Origin: Anaerolineae bacterium
GTDB lineage: Bacteria > Chloroflexota > Anaerolineae > Promineifilales > Promineifilaceae
Reading direction: 5' to 3'
Assembly: GCA_028277515.1 (NCBI GenBank)
Contig: JANQGC010000284.1
Span: 1 to 17,106, forward strand
DNA length: 17,106 nucleotides
In this document: positions 14,556 through 17,106 of the stretch, in pieces
How the letters are laid out: each line of letters begins with the position of its first letter
How positions within the stretch are numbered: the stretch's first letter is position 1
Translations under genes and position numbers: made by a program
Notes under the pieces: model-generated
Told to the model about the DNA's origin: nothing
Database searches by the model: none
Seen by the model: only the letters and a program-made list of their open reading frames with translations

Positions 14556-14584
14556 TTGACAAGATTGAATAGATCGAGTATATA
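14556..14584 (+). promoter_or_regulatory. Near-consensus sigma-70 promoter of the ArsR operon
   Basis: A perfect -35 TTGACA (14556-14561), a 17-base spacer, and -10 TATATA (14579-14584, inside a TATATATAA run). The expected transcription start is about 14591, which coincides with ATG 14592, so the message is leaderless or nearly so. An upstream TTG start at 14556 would fall on the -35 box and is therefore unlikely. Confidence 0.7.
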
Positions 14585-14591
14585 TAACCAA

Positions 14592-14927
14592 ATGGTTATG
14601 AATGAGCTACAGCTTGACCGAATTTTTGGCGCGCTTTCAGACCCAACGAGACGAGGAATATTGGCGCAACTGTCCCAGGGCGAAACCAATATCACATCAT
14701 TAGCCGCACCTTACAAGATGTCACAACCGGCAATCTCCAAGCATGTACGTGTTTTAGAGAAGGCCGGTCTGATTGAACGGGCCAAACGAGGCCGTGAATA
14801 CATCATTCAAGTCAATCCGGCAGCGGCCGAACAGGCGCGTGATTGGATCGACTACTACGCTCAATTTTGGAAGGAACAGTTTGCTGATGTAGAAGCGTAT
14901 CTCAAGCAAAAAGGAGAGCTGAAATGA
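14592..14927 (+). CDS. ArsR-family winged-helix transcriptional repressor
   Basis: A 111-residue regulator (from MVMNELQLDRIFGALSDPTR). The ALSDPTRRGIL motif, the second helix LSQGETNITSLA and the recognition helix MSQPAISKHVRVLEKAGLI are textbook for the ArsR subgroup paired with SRPBCC proteins. The beta-wing is RAKRGREYIIQV. No Cys metal-site is present, so it is not a metal sensor of the classical ArsR/SmtB type. ATG 14592 is chosen because the promoter places the transcript start there; ATG 14598 is equally possible. Its stop overlaps the next start as ATGA (14924-14927), coupling it to the SRPBCC gene. Autoregulation at its promoter is likely by family precedent. Confidence 0.92.
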   Translation: MVMNELQLDRIFGALSDPTRRGILAQLSQGETNITSLAAPYKMSQPAISKHVRVLEKAGLIERAKRGREYIIQVNPAAAEQARDWIDYYAQFWKEQFADVEAYLKQKGELK

Positions 14928-15397
14928 GTGTTGAGGTTTCCTATGAGAATGGCAAATTGGTTGTGACCCGCCTGTTTGCCGCGCCACGCCAGGCCGTTTT
15001 TGACGCCTGGATTAAAACAAGCAAGGTTGAACTCTGGTGGGGCTGTGGCTATGCAACAAAGGTCAAATCGGACATTGAGCCGAAGATTGGCGGCAAATAT
15101 CACCATCTGATGACTCTGAGAGATGTGGGGGAGTATCCCCACTTTGGATTGATAACAGAGTTCGACCCGCCGGCATTGCTCGCTTATGAACTGGTTGACC
15201 CGGAACTAGAAGTAAAAATGACCGTGCGGGTGGTCTTTACTGAGCAAGGTGATCAGACGGCCGTTTGTCTGACACAGGATAATCTGCCTGGTGCTTATAG
15301 TGAATTTGTGATGACTGGCTGGTCATCATCCTTTGAAGGGCTGGCTTATTTTTTAGAGGCAGGTGGCCTACCGCGTAATCGATCACTGGAGCATTAA
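14924..15397 (+). CDS. SRPBCC (AHSA1-like) domain protein
   Basis: A 157-residue START-like ligand-binding domain protein of the AHSA1 (Hsp90-activator-homology 1) group. Recognisable segments are VTRLFAAPRQAVFDAWIKTS near the N-terminus (the ApreVWdAwt motif), LWWG (with CGYATK after it), GGKYHHLMT, LITEFDPPALLAYE, VRVVFTEQGDQTAVCLTQDN and the C-terminal helix MTGWSSSFEGLAYFLEAG. It lies downstream of, and overlaps by four bases, the ArsR-type repressor, a very common pair. It is likely to bind a hydrophobic ligand or act as a small stress-related binding protein; the ligand is unknown. Confidence 0.92.
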   Translation: MSVEVSYENGKLVVTRLFAAPRQAVFDAWIKTSKVELWWGCGYATKVKSDIEPKIGGKYHHLMTLRDVGEYPHFGLITEFDPPALLAYELVDPELEVKMTVRVVFTEQGDQTAVCLTQDNLPGAYSEFVMTGWSSSFEGLAYFLEAGGLPRNRSLEH

Positions 15398-15453
15398 TTA
15401 CGATTCTCAACAAGAATCGACAGGACAGCCCGTATAGCGAAGGAGAAAACGAT

Positions 15454-15846
15454 ATGAATTTAGCAATCCCCTACTTGATGTTTTCCGGAAACTGCCATGA
15501 AGCGCTGCAGTTTTACGAAACATGTTTAGACGGCAAAATTACCGAACTGCGGACGGTTGCCGATGCGCCATTCGATGTCCCTGAAGGGATGGAACACAGG
15601 ATTTTTGACGCAGAATTTAAAGCGGGGAGCGTCCACTTTAAGGCCTCAGACGATATGCCGGGCAACGAGGTGACTGTCGGGAGCAACTTTGCCCTGTTTA
15701 TTGGTTCGCCCGATGCGGCCGAGCGGAAGCGGGTATTTGATAGGTTATCTGAAGGTGGCCAGGTTTCGTTCCCGCTAGATGACAACTTTGGTATGGTGAT
15801 CGATAAGTTTAACATTCAATGGATGATTGCGCGGACCAATGAATAA
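15454..15846 (+). CDS. VOC-family (PhnB-like) protein
   Basis: A 130-residue vicinal-oxygen-chelate fold protein of the PhnB/3-demethylubiquinone-9 methyltransferase-like group. The opening LAIPYLMFSGNCHEALQFYE is the family hallmark, followed by GKITELRTV, the HRIFDAEFKAGSVHFKASDD strand pair, LFIGSPDAAERKRVFDRLSE, GGQVSFPLDDNFG and the DKFNIQWMI end. These proteins are often of unknown activity; many lack methyltransferase function despite the name. The ribosome site GAAGGAG precedes ATG 15454. It sits 56 bases after the SRPBCC gene and 9 before the next gene, so it shares the ArsR operon. Confidence 0.92.
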   Translation: MNLAIPYLMFSGNCHEALQFYETCLDGKITELRTVADAPFDVPEGMEHRIFDAEFKAGSVHFKASDDMPGNEVTVGSNFALFIGSPDAAERKRVFDRLSEGGQVSFPLDDNFGMVIDKFNIQWMIARTNE

Positions 15847-15855
15847 CTTGGAGGC

Positions 15856-16194
15856 ATGATGAGCGAGAGTAATCAAGATCCAACGGAGGCTATGCGCCTG
15901 AAAGCCAGTTTATATCCGCGTGTTGATGAGGGAACTGCTTGTACGCAGCGTTCTTTTAAGGCAAACAAACGTGGTTTCCTTTATCTTGGGGAGCAGGGTA
16001 GGCGTTATAAAGCGATGTTCAAGCTGCAGCAATCCCTCCCTGAAGCGGCTGAGCTGGCAGAGCATGCGCCGGCCGATTACCAGGTTGGCACAGGCGGATG
16101 GGTGACCGCGCGGTTTTCGGCCGAAAGTCCCATGCCACGACACTTGTGGGAAAAATGGCTTGATGAAAGCTATGAATTGAGCGTTACAAACTAA
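15856..16194 (+). CDS. MmcQ/YjbR-like protein
   Basis: A 112-residue cytoplasmic protein with FKANKRGFLYLGEQG, YKAMFKLQQSLPEAAELAE, the VGTGGWVTARFSAESPMPRH segment and a final LWEKWLDESYELS helix, which together resemble the MmcQ/YjbR DUF. Where relatives have a K..HWN motif this has TGGWVTARF. Function is unknown (a DNA-binding role has been suggested for the fold). It may start at either of two adjacent ATGs (15856 or 15859); GGAGG at 15850-15854 favours the second. It is the last gene of the ArsR-SRPBCC-VOC cluster, 9 bases after the VOC gene. Confidence 0.75.
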   Translation: MMSESNQDPTEAMRLKASLYPRVDEGTACTQRSFKANKRGFLYLGEQGRRYKAMFKLQQSLPEAAELAEHAPADYQVGTGGWVTARFSAESPMPRHLWEKWLDESYELSVTN

Positions 16195-16234
16195 CCGTAT
16201 CACTACTCTCTTGGGATAATTATCATGCTAAGAT

Positions 16235-16259
16235 AATGGTGGTTATGATAACCCCCATT
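16235..16259. promoter_or_regulatory. 25-bp near-perfect palindrome upstream of orphan small gene
   Basis: AATGG-T-GGTTAT-G-ATAACC-C-CCATT (16235-16259): 12-base arms around a central G with a single T/C mismatch. It lies 33 bases before ATG 16293. The symmetry and size fit a dimeric repressor operator; as RNA it would also make a hairpin without a U-run. The regulator is unknown. Confidence 0.5.
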
Positions 16260-16292
16260 GTCTTGTGTGAGCCAAAGGTAATGGAGGTTAAT

Positions 16293-16487
16293 ATGAGCAA
16301 CAAAACTTTGATAATTGATTTTGCGGCAAACTTTCCTAAAGGGCGGGAGCCAACTGCTGAACAAATCGACATATTAAACGACATATTAATTGGCTATATA
16401 GTGGCTATTGGTGGCAAGTGTGGCGGCGTCATTGCTCTGGTAGATGATGATGAATTAGAAGAACAGGAAAACGGTGCGAACGTGTAG
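16293..16487 (+). CDS. Hypothetical 64-residue acidic-tailed protein
   Basis: ATG 16293 has GGAGG five bases upstream (16283-16287), a better start than the upstream in-frame ATG at 16236, which lies in a palindrome. The protein begins MSNKTLIIDFAANFPKGREP, has a hydrophobic stretch ILNDILIGYIVAIGG around residues 26-40, then CGGVIALV and an acidic tail DDDELEEQENG. The hydrophobic part may be a short membrane segment or a buried helix. No family was recognised. It has its own palindromic upstream region and is separated by about 100 bases from the YjbR-like gene, so it may be independently regulated. Confidence 0.65.
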   Translation: MSNKTLIIDFAANFPKGREPTAEQIDILNDILIGYIVAIGGKCGGVIALVDDDELEEQENGANV

Positions 16488-16546
16488 TGCAATTAAACAC
16501 GCATACAAGTGTTGATTGTCAAATTTCACTTAGCATCGACAAACTA

Positions 16547-17106
16547 TTAAGGTAGCCAACTTTGCCACACGTCTTCATTTGATTCCACCCACACCTCGGC
16601 CGTTTCCTCGACAGACATCCCATTTTCAAGCAAGGACAACATCTCAATTTGCGAATCGCTGCTATAGTTCATATTAGATAGAAAAACATAGACGTCATTG
16701 TCTTTTTCTTTTAGATTGGGATTAAAAATCTTAAACAATTCATCCTGCGGATAGGCGCAGTCGATGGCGGAAATATCCGTATAGCATTGATCGCTGTAGG
16801 GCGGTAGTTGAACCTGGGTTAAATCCATTTCCTGAAAGATGGCGTGCGGTGAATAAAAGTAAAACAATACGGGCGCTTGCTGCTCATAGGCGGAAGATAC
16901 TTCAGCCAGCAACGCTTCCTCCGATCCGGTCCAAACCACCTGGAAAGGCAATCCCAAATTTTTAATGATTTGCTCGTCATATTGGGTCCAGCTTGGATCG
17001 CCGCCGAGGAAGCGGCCGAGATCACCGGTTTCGGCCGCAGCAAACTGTTCTCCTGCATCTATATAACCTTTCCAGGTGGTGAGATCAGGGTTATTCTCAA
17101 TCATGT
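16547..17106 (-). CDS. Glycine betaine-type ABC transporter substrate-binding protein (partial, C-terminal part)
   Basis: Reading in from the window edge, the last 185 or so residues of an OpuAC-type periplasmic/lipoprotein binding protein for quaternary amines are seen. Recognisable regions are TWKGYIDAGEQFA, RFLGGDPSWTQYDEQIIKNL, FQVVWTGSEEALLAEVSSAY and APVLFYFYSPHAIFQ, with the SDQCYTDISAIDCAYP loop (two Cys) and the C-terminal NYSSDSQIEMLSLLENGMSV. The full family length is around 300 residues, so the N-terminus with its signal peptide lies outside; the ATG at 17104 is unlikely to be the true start. It converges with the 64-residue orphan gene. Specificity among betaine, choline and proline cannot be told. 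Confidence 0.9.
   Translation of the reverse strand, partial: MIENNPDLTTWKGYIDAGEQFAAAETGDLGRFLGGDPSWTQYDEQIIKNLGLPFQVVWTGSEEALLAEVSSAYEQQAPVLFYFYSPHAIFQEMDLTQVQLPPYSDQCYTDISAIDCAYPQDELFKIFNPNLKEKDNDVYVFLSNMNYSSDSQIEMLSLLENGMSVEETAEVWVESNEDVWQSWLP

Noticed and set aside
14556..14591. Upstream TTG start for the ArsR gene adding 12 residues
   Set aside because: The TTG is the -35 box of a near-consensus promoter, so it would not be transcribed.
16496..16513. AACAC/GTGTT stem in the convergent gap as a bidirectional terminator
   Set aside because: Five A/T-rich pairs with an 8-base loop; too weak to support.

Overview
The window looks like part of a bacterial chromosome of moderate GC (about half), most likely from the Chloroflexota (Anaerolineae/Caldilineae type). 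This rests on family content recalled from memory, not on a search: two very large MalT/LuxR-type ATPase regulators, two members of a small YQIKV-type protein family, an ArsR-SRPBCC-VOC cluster, DUF4386 membrane proteins and decayed VapBC-like toxin-antitoxin genes. There is no rRNA, CRISPR array, transposase or integrase in the window.

Left part, minus strand (about 4300 down to 1): a run of co-directional genes. A small broken ORF precedes an 18-cysteine ferredoxin-like protein, which is coupled by an ATGA overlap to a DUF4386 membrane protein. These are followed by a zinc-free medium-chain (quinone) oxidoreductase, the first small YQIKV protein, an ABC exporter ATPase, and the N-terminus of its ABC-2 permease, which is cut by the window edge. 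Upstream lies an operator-like inverted repeat and the terminator of the next gene.

Middle (4475-11375): two MalT-like LuxR regulators of about 900 residues are transcribed away from each other. The 1.5 kb between them is a graveyard. It holds a PIN-toxin scrap fused to a DUF4386 scrap, an intact small antitoxin, its PIN toxin killed by one in-frame TAA, and the 3' part of a tRNA-Val(CAC). The tRNA piece is what an integrative element leaves at its distal end, so DNA to the left may be, or once have been, an island.

Right part, plus strand (11520-16487): the second YQIKV protein follows the second regulator. Next come an MBL-fold hydrolase and a COG0523/CobW-type metal-chaperone GTPase, separated by a hairpin and closed by an 18-bp perfect-stem terminator. 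An ArsR-type repressor with a near-consensus promoter and an apparently leaderless start is translationally coupled to an SRPBCC protein and followed by VOC and YjbR-like genes. A 64-residue orphan sits behind a 25-bp palindrome. On the minus strand the window ends inside a glycine-betaine-type (OpuAC) binding protein.

The least explained items are the repeated YQIKV small-protein family beside regulators and enzymes, the MBL-CobW pair with an altered guanine-specificity motif, the cysteine-rich ferredoxin plus membrane protein pair, and the tRNA/toxin scar between the two regulators. No complete new defence or mobile system can be demonstrated from the sequence alone.
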